A stretch of DNA of 64,000 bases from JANQIO01 sp965229625 (GCA_965229625.1 CBDDJJ010000001.1:1860001-1924000); one strand, 5' to 3'; positions 14,930 through 24,054 are shown, counted from the first letter of the stretch. Translations and numbers: made by a program. Notes: a model not told the origin generated them from the letters alone.

Positions 14930-17900
14930 TCAGGCTACTTTCTCAACGAATTGCACAACGTTCTCGCCGCGGAACTGCGGCATCAGTTGCTGGCGCTGCA
15001 ACGCCAGCTTGTCGCGATTCTGGTCTTTCACATGGCCGAAGCCGCGCAGCTGCAGGGGCAGCTCCGCGAGCTGCACGGCCAGCGCGTAGTTGTTGCCGTC
15101 CAGACCCTTGAGGATTTCATCCAGCAGGGCCTCGTAGTCGGCAATGTCCTGGCGCTCCTGGCGACGCTCGGCGGTCATGCCAAAGATGTCCAGCGGCGTA
15201 CCGCGCAGGAACTTGAACTTCGCCAGGATGCCGAACAGGTGCAGGGTCCAGCCCGGGAATTCGCGCTTGATCAGGCGGCCGGTGGCCGGGTCCTTCTTCG
15301 ACAGCAGCGGCGGCGCCAGGTGGAACTTCAGGGTGAAGTCGCCGCTGAACTGGCTCTTGAGCTTGTCGATAAAACCGCCGTCGCTGTAGAGCCGCGCGAC
15401 TTCGTACTCGTCCTTGTAAGCCATCAGCTTGTAGAGGCTCTTTGCCACGGTACGGGTCAGCGCCCTGGATTCGCTGGTATCGGCCTCACGCACCCGGCTG
15501 ACCGCAGCGTTGAAGCGCTCCGCGTACTTGGCATCCTGGTAGGCCACCAGGCGGTCGCTGCGATCACTGATCAGCTCTTCCAGGCTGAGGGCTTTCGGCT
15601 TCTGCAAGGCCTGCTCCACCAGGGCCATGACCCGCTCCGGCTGGTGCGCCGCACGGCGGCCCCACAGGAAGGCCTGCTTGTTGAAATCGATGGCCACGCC
15701 GTTGAGCTCGATGGCGCGCTCCAGGGCCTGCCAGCTGACCGGCACCAGGCCCTGCTGGTAGGCATAGCCCAGCAGGAACAGGTTGCTGGCAATGGAGTCG
15801 CCCAGCAGCTCGGTGGCTACCGCCGTGGAGTTGATAAAGAAACTGGAGTCTTCACCCACTTCCTCGCGGATGGTTTGCTCCATGGCGCCGGTGTGGAACT
15901 GGGCGTCCGGGTCCAGCACGAAGGCCGCGGTCGGCACTTCGGCGCTGTTGACCACGGCGCTGGAACGTTCGATATCGACCTTGGCCAGGCTTTCGTTGGA
16001 GGCCGCCACCGCCAGGTCACAGCCCACCAGCAGGTTGGCCTCACCGGCGGGAATGCGCACCGCCTTGATGTCTTCCTGGTTCTCGGCAACGCGCACGTGG
16101 CTGACCACGGCGCCAAATTTCTGGGCGAGGCCGGTCTGGTTGAGGGTGGCACAACCCTTGCCCTCAACGTGGGCCGCCATCGCCACCAGTGCCGTTACCG
16201 TCAGTACGCCGGTGCCGCCGACGCCGGTTACCACCGCACTCCAGGGTTCTTCCAGGGCCGGCAGGGCGGGTTCAGGCAGCGGATCAAACACCGTGCCGTC
16301 GCCGCCGTTGCCGCCGCGCTTCTTGATCAGCTCACCGCCGTGTACGGTGACGAAGCTGGGGCAGAAACCTTTCACACAGCTAAAGTCTTTGTTGCAGGCG
16401 CTCTGGTCGATCTGGCGCTTGCGGCCCAGCTCGGTTTCCTTGGGGATAACCGACAGGCAGTTGGAGGCCTTGCTGCAGTCACCGCAGCCTTCGCACACGG
16501 CGTCATTGATAAAGGCGCGCTTGGCGGGATCTTCCATCAGGCCCTTCTTGCGACGGCGGCGCTTCTCTGCGGCGCAGGTTTGCACGTAGACAATTACCGA
16601 CACGCCTTCGAACTCGCGCAGCTCGCGCATCAGCGCGTCCATTTCATCGCGGTGGTGCAGGCTATAGCCCGGGATGGCGTTGAAGCGGCCCTGCCAGGTA
16701 CCGGGCTCGTCGCTGACCAGTGCGATACGGGCAATGCCCTCGCCGCGCAGCTGGTGGACCATGTCTTCAACGCTGAGCTGGCCGTCGATGGGCTGGCCGC
16801 CGGTCATGGCGACGGCGTCGTTGTAGAGAATCTTGTAGGTGATATTCACCTTCGCCGCCTGGGCAGCGCGGATGGCGAGGATGCCCGAGTGGAAGTAGGT
16901 GCCGTCTCCCAGGTTCTGGAACACGTGCTTGGTTTCCGTGAACGGCGCCATGCCGATCCAGGCCACGCCTTCACCACCCATCTGCGAGAAAGTCTCGGTC
17001 TTGCGATCCGGCATCCAGGTGGCCATGTAGTGGCAGCCGATACCGCCCATGGCGCGGCTGCCCTCGGGCACTTTGGTTGAGGTGTTGTGCGGACAGCCGG
17101 AGCAGAAGTGCGGTACCCGCTCGGCACTGGCGCGGGGCTTGGCCAGGGACTGTTCCTTGCGAGCCAGGAATTCCAGCCGCGCGTGGATGTGCTCGGAATC
17201 GAAGAAGCGGCCAATGCGACCGGCGATGGCGCGCGCCACCATGGCCGGCGTCAACTCGCCCAGGTTGGGCAACAGGTCGCGGCCCTCTTCGTCGAACTCG
17301 CCAATCACCCGGGGGCGCTGGGCCACCGGGTAGTTGTAGAGCTGGCCGGTGAGCTGGTCTTCGATAATGGAGCGCTTTTCCTCGACGACGAGGATTTCTT
17401 CCAGGCCCTCGGCAAATTCGTGGGTGGTGAGCGGCTCCAGCGGCCAGCTCATGCCCACCTTGTAGACGCGCAGACCGATCTGGGCGGCCAGGTTCTCGTC
17501 AATGTGCAGGTCTTCCAGCGCCTGCATCACATCCAGGTAGGCCTTGCCGGTGGTGATAATGCCGAGACGCGGGTTGGGGCTGTCGACCACGATGCGATTG
17601 AGGTTGTTGGCGCGGGCAAAGGCGCGGGCCGCGTAGATCTTGTACTTGTTGAGCCGCAGTTCCTGCTCCAGCGGCTTGTCGGGCCAGCGCGCGTGCACGC
17701 CATCCGGCGGCAGCTCGAAGTCTTCCGGGATAACGATATTGATGCGCGAGGGATCGATGTCGGCGGAGATGGCCGAATCCATGTTCTCGGTGATGGCCTT
17801 GAAGCCCACCCAGCAACCGGAGTAACGCGACAGCTCCCAGCCGTAGATACCGAGGTCCAGCACTTCCTGCACGTTGGCGGGGTTCAGCACCGGGATGGAG

Positions 17901-18412
17901 GCGCCGATGAACATGTGCTCTGACTGGTGCGGCAAGGTGGAAGACTTGCAGGCGTGGTCGTCACCGGCCACCGCCAGTACGCCGCCGTAACGCGAGGTAC
18001 CAAAGGCGTTGGCGTGCTTGATCACATCCATGCTGCGGTCGACGCCGGGGCCCTTGCCGTACCACATGGAGAACACGCCGTCGTACTTCGCACCCTCGAA
18101 GATATTGGTCTGCTGGCTACCCCACACCGAGGTGGCCGCCAGGTCTTCGTTGATGCCCGGGTGGAAGTGGATATTGTGCTGTTCGAGGTAGGACCTGGCC
18201 TTCCACATGGCCTGGTCGACCCCGCCCACGGGTGAGCCGCGGTAACCGGAGATGAAGGCAGCGGTGTTGAGCCCCCGGCCCAGGTCGCGCTGGTGTTGCA
18301 ACATCGGCAGGCGCACCAGGGCCTCGATGCCGGTCATGTAGGCGCGCGTGGTGTCGAGCGCGTACTTGTCGTCCAGGGACACCTGCTTCAGGACGGGGTT
18401 CTGTGCTGCCAT
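14930..18412 (-). CDS. fused indolepyruvate:ferredoxin oxidoreductase (2-oxoacid:ferredoxin oxidoreductase)
   Basis: A 1160-aa protein read from ATG at 18412 (MAAQNPVLKQVSLDDKY); an ATG at 18442 is an alternative. It carries a thiamine-pyrophosphate half with pyruvate-ferredoxin-like segments (GYRGSPVGGVD, NEDLAATSVWGSQQ; HFCSGCPHNTSTKVPEG). A cysteine-rich segment at about residues 640-690 includes CEGCGDCSK and DFSCVKGFCPSF, followed by a gamma-type domain (TGVGGTGVLTV). The IorA and IorB functions are fused, as in many proteobacteria. It decarboxylates aryl or branched 2-oxo acids to acyl-CoA. The downstream leucine dehydrogenase and divergent Lrp regulator support a role in amino-acid catabolism. 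Confidence 0.9.
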   Translation of the reverse strand: MAAQNPVLKQVSLDDKYALDTTRAYMTGIEALVRLPMLQHQRDLGRGLNTAAFISGYRGSPVGGVDQAMWKARSYLEQHNIHFHPGINEDLAATSVWGSQQTNIFEGAKYDGVFSMWYGKGPGVDRSMDVIKHANAFGTSRYGGVLAVAGDDHACKSSTLPHQSEHMFIGASIPVLNPANVQEVLDLGIYGWELSRYSGCWVGFKAITENMDSAISADIDPSRINIVIPEDFELPPDGVHARWPDKPLEQELRLNKYKIYAARAFARANNLNRIVVDSPNPRLGIITTGKAYLDVMQALEDLHIDENLAAQIGLRVYKVGMSWPLEPLTTHEFAEGLEEILVVEEKRSIIEDQLTGQLYNYPVAQRPRVIGEFDEEGRDLLPNLGELTPAMVARAIAGRIGRFFDSEHIHARLEFLARKEQSLAKPRASAERVPHFCSGCPHNTSTKVPEGSRAMGGIGCHYMATWMPDRKTETFSQMGGEGVAWIGMAPFTETKHVFQNLGDGTYFHSGILAIRAAQAAKVNITYKILYNDAVAMTGGQPIDGQLSVEDMVHQLRGEGIARIALVSDEPGTWQGRFNAIPGYSLHHRDEMDALMRELREFEGVSVIVYVQTCAAEKRRRRKKGLMEDPAKRAFINDAVCEGCGDCSKASNCLSVIPKETELGRKRQIDQSACNKDFSCVKGFCPSFVTVHGGELIKKRGGNGGDGTVFDPLPEPALPALEEPWSAVVTGVGGTGVLTVTALVAMAAHVEGKGCATLNQTGLAQKFGAVVSHVRVAENQEDIKAVRIPAGEANLLVGCDLAVAASNESLAKVDIERSSAVVNSAEVPTAAFVLDPDAQFHTGAMEQTIREEVGEDSSFFINSTAVATELLGDSIASNLFLLGYAYQQGLVPVSWQALERAIELNGVAIDFNKQAFLWGRRAAHQPERVMALVEQALQKPKALSLEELISDRSDRLVAYQDAKYAERFNAAVSRVREADTSESRALTRTVAKSLYKLMAYKDEYEVARLYSDGGFIDKLKSQFSGDFTLKFHLAPPLLSKKDPATGRLIKREFPGWTLHLFGILAKFKFLRGTPLDIFGMTAERRQERQDIADYEALLDEILKGLDGNNYALAVQLAELPLQLRGFGHVKDQNRDKLALQRQQLMPQFRGENVVQFVEKVA

Positions 18413-18511
18413 AGGGGCCTGCCTCGCGTGTTCTCCCACCATTCAGATTTGGTAATAATACTCAAATCCTGTGGCATAGTTCTTCCCCCTTTACGCCTCC
18501 CCGGCCTATAT

Positions 18512-18529
18512 GGGTATAATTTTTCCCAA
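18512..18529. promoter_or_regulatory. candidate Lrp operator / promoter
   Basis: TGGGTATAATTTTTCCCA is a quasi-palindrome (7 of 9 pairs match) and contains a TATAAT-like -10. It lies between the divergent oxidoreductase and the Lrp-family gene that starts at 18560. Lrp/AsnC proteins commonly bind such AT-rich dyads next to their own gene. Confidence 0.4.
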
Positions 18530-18559
18530 TAACTCTAATATTGAGGAATTTTTATTCTC

Positions 18560-19030
18560 ATGGATCTGCAAAGTACCGACGTCGACATCCTGCAGATGCT
18601 GCAGCGCGACGCCAGCCTCAGCACCAGCGCCATTGCCGAGCGCCTCAACTTGTCCCAGTCACCCTGCTGGCGGCGCATCAACCGCATCGAGCAGGCGGGC
18701 CTGATCAAAAAGCGTGTCGCCCTGCTCGACCGCCGTGCCCTCGGCATGGACGTGGTGGTGTTCGCCACCGTCAGCCTCACCGCCAACGGCCGCCAGAACC
18801 TGGAAGCCTTCGAACGCGACATCGTCTGTTTCCCGGAAGTGATGGAGTGCTACACCATGGCGGGCATCTGGGACTACATGCTGAAGATCGTCGCCCGGGA
18901 CATTGCCCACTACGAGGACTTTGTTCGCAACACCCTCACGACTAACGAGTCGATCCGTGAACTGCACTCGCATATGGCGGTAACGGAGATCAAGAACAGC
19001 ACGGAGCTGCCTTTGGATACCCAGCTCTAG
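18560..19030 (+). CDS. Lrp/AsnC-family transcriptional regulator
   Basis: A 156-aa protein with an N-terminal helix-turn-helix (DVDILQMLQRDASLSTSAIA, then LSQSPCWRRINRIEQAGLI, about residues 5-50) and a C-terminal RAM ligand-binding domain (VMECYTMAGIWDYMLKIVARD, quoted in part). It is divergent from the 2-oxoacid oxidoreductase and leucine dehydrogenase, and probably controls them in response to an amino acid, like BkdR/Lrp-type regulators in other proteobacteria. RBS TTGAGGA-like sequence lies ahead of the ATG. Confidence 0.9.
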   Translation: MDLQSTDVDILQMLQRDASLSTSAIAERLNLSQSPCWRRINRIEQAGLIKKRVALLDRRALGMDVVVFATVSLTANGRQNLEAFERDIVCFPEVMECYTMAGIWDYMLKIVARDIAHYEDFVRNTLTTNESIRELHSHMAVTEIKNSTELPLDTQL

Positions 19031-19110
19031 CCAGCATTACCCGTCACCAACACCGTTTAGATCTAGCGCATACACGAATGATCCCATCTCGACTCACCAG
19101 GAGAGACGCA

Positions 19111-19626
19111 ATGGAGCGCGTTGCCAGAAACTCTTGCCTCCCAGGCCTCATGATTACCCTATTGATCTTGCTGTCCGGCTGCAGCGTGACACCGGACAGC
19201 ACCATGAGCGTCGGCCGTATCGACGTGGCAGGCGTTTGGTACCTGATGGACTATGACGAAGGCACATATTCGAACTCACTGATTGCATTTATGCCAAGCG
19301 GCAGGAAGTGCGTTATTTCTACCGAGTACAACTCGGCCGGTCAGCCTGCAGTGAGATACTACGACAATGAGTATGAGGTTGAGGGCCGCACGATCACTAC
19401 AAGAGTACTCAAGAGCAGCTCAAGATGGCTTCCCCCTGGAGACTCCTTCAAGGACGACATTATCAAGCTGAACACTTCGGAAATGGATCTGCTGATGCAG
19501 ACGTCCGGGAGCTACACACCGCACCTTGAAAAACATGTGAGGCTGCCCGCAGAAAATCCTCTGCGCGTATGCAACGTGGTTAACAACTACTTTCAGTCGC
19601 GCGGCATCATGAATAGCGACACCTAG
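19111..19626 (+). CDS. putative lipoprotein
   Basis: A 171-aa protein read from ATG at 19111 because AGGAGAG lies 6 bp upstream. The signal peptide ends in LLSGCS, a lipobox. The mature part contains VAGVWYLMDYDEG and a few conserved-looking aromatic residues, and ends VVNNYFQSRG; no known domain was recognised. Codon use and base content are less GC-rich than the housekeeping genes around. It starts the accessory stretch of 19-22 kb. Possible lipocalin-like fold from the GVWYL pattern, but this is speculative. Confidence 0.6.
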   Translation: MERVARNSCLPGLMITLLILLSGCSVTPDSTMSVGRIDVAGVWYLMDYDEGTYSNSLIAFMPSGRKCVISTEYNSAGQPAVRYYDNEYEVEGRTITTRVLKSSSRWLPPGDSFKDDIIKLNTSEMDLLMQTSGSYTPHLEKHVRLPAENPLRVCNVVNNYFQSRGIMNSDT

Positions 19627-19691
19627 CAAATCGGATCAGCGCCCTTTTCCAGGGGAGCCAAGACCCATTTTGTAGAAGGAAGCAAGACAAG

Positions 19692-20753
19692 ATGAGACTA
19701 CAAATGCGTGCGGTGATGGTCGCCGGGATTTTTCTATTCTTGGACGCAGCACTCGCCGTCGAGACTGCCCAGCCAGACGGGAGAGCGTTCGACGAGCAGC
19801 GAATCGCAGAGCTCGATGCAGCCATCGAAGCTGGGACGTACAAAGATATAAACAGTGTCATCGTTTTGCGCAAAGGTGAGCCTCTGGTAGAGCGCTACTA
19901 CAACAGTGCCGGGCGTGACCAGACGCACAATCCCCGCTCCGTGGGCAAGACGTTTGCTGCGACTATTCTGGGTATCGCGATTGATGAGGGCTATATCGAG
20001 AGCGTCGACCAAACCCTTGCAGATTTTTACGCGCTTGAGCGCTACGAGAACTTCTCTGCAAAAAAGGCAAACGTGACAATCCGCCATTTGCTGACGATGT
20101 CGTCAGGATTCGAAGGCTACGACTTCGATATGGATTCGATAGGCAACGAGGAGTACATGTACCCGCAGGAGAACTGGGTCGAGTGGAGCCTCAACTTGCC
20201 GATGGCCGAAGACCGCGAACCAGGGGACGAATGGCGATACTTCACGGCGGGTATTGTGATTCTCGGAGACATATTGAACTCAGCCGTGCCGGGCGGGCTT
20301 GAGTCTTATGCCCACGAGAAGCTGTTCGCTCCGCTGGGCGTGACCAATTACCAGTGGCAATACACACCCCAGCGTGTGGCCAATACGGCGGGCGGTATTC
20401 AGCTTACGCCCCTGGGCTTCGCGAAATACGGCCAATTACATAAAAACCGCGGCGCATGGGACGGCCAACAATTGCTTCCGGCAGCATGGGTAGATGCCAT
20501 GTTGTCACCCTCTGTTGAGACCACGGTGCCCGGCAATCGCTACGGTTTCCTGTGATGGCACAAAACCTATATTGTCGATGACACCGAGTGGCCTGTGGCC
20601 TACTGCAGCGGCAACGGTGGCAACAAGATTTTCGTCTTCGATGACAGCAACCTGGTTATCGTCATCACTGCCAGCGCCTATGGCCAGCGCTACATGCACA
20701 GCCAGATTGATGAAATGATGGTGAATTACATCCTCCCCGCGCTCAGCGAATGA
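19692..20753 (+). pseudogene. beta-lactamase-family serine hydrolase interrupted by in-frame TGA
   Basis: A signal peptide (MRLQMRAVMVAGIFLFL) is followed by a class C beta-lactamase/penicillin-binding fold with the nucleophile motif SVGK (SxxK), then FTAGIVILGDILN and VANTAGGIQLTPLG. The frame stops at TGA 20553-20555 after NRYGFL. The same frame resumes without a shift as WHKTYIVDD, continues through CSGNGGNKIFVF and ends at TGA 20751-20753. Relatives usually have GY(L/G)WW or similar here, so the TGA most likely replaced a TGG tryptophan codon. The truncated 287-aa product lacks the C-terminal (H/K)TG-like region, so it is probably inactive, unless read through. Confidence 0.72.
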
Positions 20754-20918
20754 CCTACACGACTGCAAGAAACAAACGGGGTAGAGCCCTTTTCAGAAAC
20801 AGGAGCAGCACACCCACATGTTGAGGACTTCCATTTTCTCTTATCTGACAGTCTAAAGATTGAACTCAAACGGCCTGGCCGTGAGTCCTGAACCAGAGTC
20901 AATTGCCCAACGAGTACT

Positions 20919-21128
20919 ATGACGCGTACCACCCGGAAGATCGCTACCCTGAGCCTCGCTGTCGCATTGACGGGCTGTATCAGCATGGACGTTCCCGATG
21001 AGATCAGCTACAGCAAGACCTGGTCAACCGGGAGCGTTGGCTGCAATGAACCGTATGAACTGACGTTCGGCTGCAATAGCTGGAACATAGCGAACATCGA
21101 CTATGGCGCAGCGCTAATCTCTGGATAG
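20919..21128 (+). CDS. small putative lipoprotein
   Basis: A 69-aa reading frame with a plausible lipoprotein signal (KIATLSLAVALTGCIS; LTGC lipobox) followed by a short mature peptide with two cysteines (VGCNEP, FGCNSW). No ribosome binding site is obvious and no family is recognised. It sits in the AT-richer accessory stretch between the interrupted serine hydrolase and the beta-barrel gene. It could be a true small lipoprotein or a decayed fragment. Confidence 0.4.
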   Translation: MTRTTRKIATLSLAVALTGCISMDVPDEISYSKTWSTGSVGCNEPYELTFGCNSWNIANIDYGAALISG

Positions 21129-21379
21129 TGGCTGGCGTCAAAAGCACAGCGATGCTTTGTAAAAATGCAACTACCGCTTGCTTCTCGTTTCATCGTGCAA
21201 AACGCACACTTCATCGCAAGACCACAAAGAGATTCAGGGGAAAAATCACGTCTCGGCGAATTTCACTTCCATGCCACCGCTCCGCCGTCTAGTCTGTCGA
21301 CCGCGTTGCATACCCCAGTATTTCGTCTGGCGATGCAGCGTGTCTGTAGATTGTATTTAACTAAAGAGTGGTACCCGCA

Positions 21380-21970
21380 ATGAAAAACAACCTGTTGAAA
21401 GTTTGTGTTATCGCCGCCGCAGTTTCTTCCGCGGCAGCCACGGCGGAGTCGCCGAATTGGACGTACATCGATGCGTCCTACGTGTCCAGCGACCTGAACG
21501 ACGTGGAACCGGAAGGTTTTGAAATCCGCGGCTCTTATGAGATCAACAATTTGTTCTTTGTCGATGGCAGCTATACCGACCAGGACGACGACATCGATAC
21601 GGCTTTTGGAGACTTTGACTTCGAGCTCAGCAATTTTGACCTTGGCGTGGGCGCAAAATACGGCCTGTCCGAAACGACGGACATCTACGGTCGTCTGGCC
21701 TGGCAGAACTGGGATATCGAAACGGACTTCGACGACGAGGATGAAAACGGCTACAGCGCCGCCGCGGGCATTCGCTCTTTGGTCTGGCAGGGTTTGGAAC
21801 TGAACGCTGAAGCCGGCTACATCGACGTCGGCGACTTCATCGACGGTGAATTCTTCTTTGAAGTCGGGGGCATCTACAATTTCGCAAACGGTCTGGGTCT
21901 GGGTGTCAGCTACGGCGAGATCGACGACCTCGAAACCTGGAAGGCTACCATCCGCTATTCGTTCCGTTGA
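21380..21970 (+). CDS. acidic outer-membrane beta-barrel protein
   Basis: A 196-aa protein read from ATG at 21380. A signal peptide (about residues 1-22, ending ATAES) precedes alternating polar/hydrophobic strands typical of an eight-stranded barrel (WTYIDASYVSSDL, GSYEINNLFFVDGSY, NFDLGVGAKYGL). The C-terminus is aromatic (IRYSFR), as expected for BAM insertion. Acidic residues dominate the turns (DQDDDIDT, DFDDEDEN), which suggests a cation-rich, marine setting. It is followed by a strong terminator at 22008. Specific function unknown; adhesion or small-molecule porin roles cannot be separated. Confidence 0.75.
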   Translation: MKNNLLKVCVIAAAVSSAAATAESPNWTYIDASYVSSDLNDVEPEGFEIRGSYEINNLFFVDGSYTDQDDDIDTAFGDFDFELSNFDLGVGAKYGLSETTDIYGRLAWQNWDIETDFDDEDENGYSAAAGIRSLVWQGLELNAEAGYIDVGDFIDGEFFFEVGGIYNFANGLGLGVSYGEIDDLETWKATIRYSFR

Positions 21971-22007
21971 TCCATCGCCTGGATTCCTCAGAATCCATGC
22001 CTACAAC

Positions 22008-22027
22008 AGGGCTCCTACGGGAGCCCT
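22008..22027 (+). terminator. rho-independent terminator after the beta-barrel gene
   Basis: AGGGCTCC-TACG-GGAGCCCT is an 8-bp perfect stem with a tetraloop, followed by TTCTGATTT. A second small hairpin, GGATTC-CTCA-GAATCC, lies at 21981-21996. Confidence 0.8.
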
Positions 22028-22078
22028 TTCTGATTTAGCTTGCATGACAGTGTGTGGACTTCTGAGGCCAGTTTGCAC

Positions 22079-23221
22079 TCACCCAAACAAGCTCGCCGAG
22101 CCGGGTTCATAGGGGTATCGCGCTTTTATCTCATCAGTCAGTCGCACGCCGAGCCCCGGCGCCGTGGGCGGCGCGATGTGGCCGTCGACGATCGTAAATG
22201 GCTCGACGAGCGTCTCGGTGTCGAGGGGGTTCTTCATAAGCGGCATCTCGAGAATAAAGCAGTTGTGCTGCGTAAACCCAAGATGGTAGTTCGCCATCAG
22301 GGTCGGCCCGGACCCCCACACATGCATGGCAACGCGAACACCGTCCAGAGCAGCACGTTCACAAGCGCGGCGCGCTTCTCCGATTCCACCAATGATCGTT
22401 GGGTCTGGTTGTGCAATATCAAAAGCGCCGGCCGCGATCCAGCGAGCGAAATCAGTGGATGTCGTGATGCCCTCACCACCCGAAATATGTACACCCGTTC
22501 GGCTTCGCAGTTCAGCATAGAGTATCGGATCGAACGGCGGCAGAAACTCTTCGGCCCACGCCAAATCTGCGGGGACGAGTGCCCCTAACAGCGCAAGCGT
22601 TTGTTTGATCGACCAGGGGCGCAAGTTGAAGTTCTGCACCGCATCGACGGCGAGGAGCATGTCAGCTCCTATTGCATCACGCACGGCCAGCACCCGCTCC
22701 GCTTCGACCTCGGGTTGGTAGGCAACGGGATTGGCGCGCATCTTGAAGCCCGCGAATCCTGCTGCCCTGGCTTCCACCGCGTTTTCTACAAGTTCATCAC
22801 GCGAGAAAGTCGGTACGCCACCACTTGCATACACAGGTAGCTGATCGTGCACAGCGCCACCAAGCAAACGATGAACCGGAACACCGTGGCGTTGTCCTTC
22901 CAGATCCCACAATGCGCACTCTATGGCGCCCAGCACCATGACGGTCGGCCCGGTACGCCCGACATAGCTCGATATCCACTGGCAATCACGCCATAGTCGA
23001 GCAATGCTCGAACTGTCCCGGCCCACCAGATGCTGCGCGAAGAAGTGGACCGTTTCCGCCGCCAGCTCAGGCATGTACACGCCCAGGTAGGTCTCACCTA
23101 CGCCGACCCGCCCGTCTTCCGCCTCAACCTCGACGAAGGCTGCGCTCCTCCTGCGAGTCTGCGCTCCCGGCATCCCATAAGGTGCGGTCAAGAGCACCGG
23201 ATCGACCCTTGCAATCTTCAT
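22079..23221 (-). CDS. enolase-superfamily (mandelate racemase/muconate lactonizing type) enzyme
   Basis: A 380-aa protein with the enolase-superfamily capping domain and TIM barrel. The metal ligands are in LAVDAVQ, AWAEEFLPP and SGGEGITT, the acid/base lysine is in FKMRANP (KxR variant), and the catalytic histidine is in MHVWGSG, which indicates the mandelate racemase subgroup acting on a carboxylate sugar acid or mandelate-like substrate. Start ATG at 23221. An 18-bp palindrome lies 7 bp upstream, so expression is likely repressed by a regulator not visible here. Substrate unknown. Confidence 0.85.
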   Translation of the reverse strand: MKIARVDPVLLTAPYGMPGAQTRRRSAAFVEVEAEDGRVGVGETYLGVYMPELAAETVHFFAQHLVGRDSSSIARLWRDCQWISSYVGRTGPTVMVLGAIECALWDLEGQRHGVPVHRLLGGAVHDQLPVYASGGVPTFSRDELVENAVEARAAGFAGFKMRANPVAYQPEVEAERVLAVRDAIGADMLLAVDAVQNFNLRPWSIKQTLALLGALVPADLAWAEEFLPPFDPILYAELRSRTGVHISGGEGITTSTDFARWIAAGAFDIAQPDPTIIGGIGEARRACERAALDGVRVAMHVWGSGPTLMANYHLGFTQHNCFILEMPLMKNPLDTETLVEPFTIVDGHIAPPTAPGLGVRLTDEIKARYPYEPGSASLFG

Positions 23222-23228
23222 GAACCAA

Positions 23229-23246
23229 ACTATACATTTGTATAGT
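23229..23246. promoter_or_regulatory. palindromic operator upstream of the enolase-superfamily gene
   Basis: ACTATACA-TT-TGTATAGT is a perfect inverted repeat starting 7 bp from the ATG at 23221. The pattern resembles GntR/FadR-type operators (TTGTATACAA-like). No GntR gene lies in the window. On its other side a 30-codon open frame (23257-23349) has no recognisable product. Confidence 0.6.
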
Positions 23247-23397
23247 CAAGGTAGCAATGGACGCCGGCACTGCCTTCACTCTTGGGTCGGCTGCCCCCGG
23301 CATTCTCCTGGACTTTGCCTATGAATTACGCGAGGTGGGTGGGCAATAAGCCGTTGAACAGCTGCACGCCCAGCTCAAGCGGTCAAGAAAATCTGCG

Positions 23398-23967
23398 GTG
23401 CGGGAGGGAATGCGTTTGCCTCGGAAATCCCTGACTCTCGGGCTGATCGTTCTGGTACTGGTATCGGCCTTTGCCTGCTGGCGCTGGCTGTCAATGATTG
23501 GTGGTCCCTCTGCACTGATCGAGGAGTTTGGCGGCTGGGCGCCGCTGGTATCGGTTCCGATTCACGTATTGCTGTCTTCGACACCGTTTCCAAGCGAGCT
23601 GGTCGGCGTGGTCAACGGCTCTGCCTACGGCTTCTGGATCGGCTCGGCACTTAGCTGGGCTGGCTGGTGGATGGGCGCACTGCTTGAATACTCTCTGGTG
23701 CGCTGCGGGCTACAGGAGGTCGATGAGTCGTCCGTTGTTCGCAAGCTACCGAACTGGCTTAGCCGCTATCCGGTGGCACATCCCGCTTTTCTCATCCTGG
23801 GTCGCCAGGTTCCCTTCGGATTCCATGCAGTGAACATCCTGGCGGCGCTCGCAGGTGTTTCGCTACGGCGGCAACTGATCTGCGCGGGGATAGCGAATCT
23901 GCCATACGCTATCCTTACTGCAGCTGCAGGTGCTGGTCTGGTCACCGCAAGCTGGTTTGCTCACTAG
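23398..23967 (+). CDS. membrane protein, VTT/DedA-like (TVP38/TMEM64)
   Basis: A 189-aa protein using GTG at 23398; an ATG at 23410 sits too close to the GGGAGG sequence to be the favoured start. It has an N-terminal hydrophobic segment followed by further spans. The central STPFPSELVGVVNGSAYGFW and RQVPFGFHAVNILAALAG segments recall the VTT (DedA/TVP38) family of scramblase-like membrane proteins. It is 83 bp upstream of the TetR start and might be its target. The family call is moderate. Confidence 0.55.
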   Translation: MREGMRLPRKSLTLGLIVLVLVSAFACWRWLSMIGGPSALIEEFGGWAPLVSVPIHVLLSSTPFPSELVGVVNGSAYGFWIGSALSWAGWWMGALLEYSLVRCGLQEVDESSVVRKLPNWLSRYPVAHPAFLILGRQVPFGFHAVNILAALAGVSLRRQLICAGIANLPYAILTAAAGAGLVTASWFAH

Positions 23968-24000
23968 ACCTTAAAAGCTTTTTGTCAGGAGAACGAAAGC

Positions 24001-24054
24001 ATGCCCGATTTTTCGCTACTTCATTTGCTGCAGAACTGCCGGCGCATCTGGTGA
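24001..24054 (+). CDS. 17-aa upstream open frame overlapping the TetR start (possible leader peptide)
   Basis: ATG at 24001 has a good ribosome binding site (AGGAG at 23987). The frame encodes MPDFSLLHLLQNCRRIW and stops at 24052-24054, overlapping GTG 24051, the likely start of the TetR gene. This arrangement could couple translation. An alternative is that a single-base change moved the original ATG out of the TetR frame. Confidence 0.35.
   Translation: MPDFSLLHLLQNCRRIW

Noticed and set aside
15144..17216. Long frames antisense to the 2-oxoacid oxidoreductase
   Set aside because: High-GC genes generate long antisense frames; the oxidoreductase frame has clear family motifs, whereas the antisense ones do not.
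19692..20753. Selenocysteine explanation for the TGA in the serine hydrolase
   Set aside because: No SECIS-like hairpin was noticed downstream and the position corresponds to a tryptophan in relatives, so a nonsense change is simpler.
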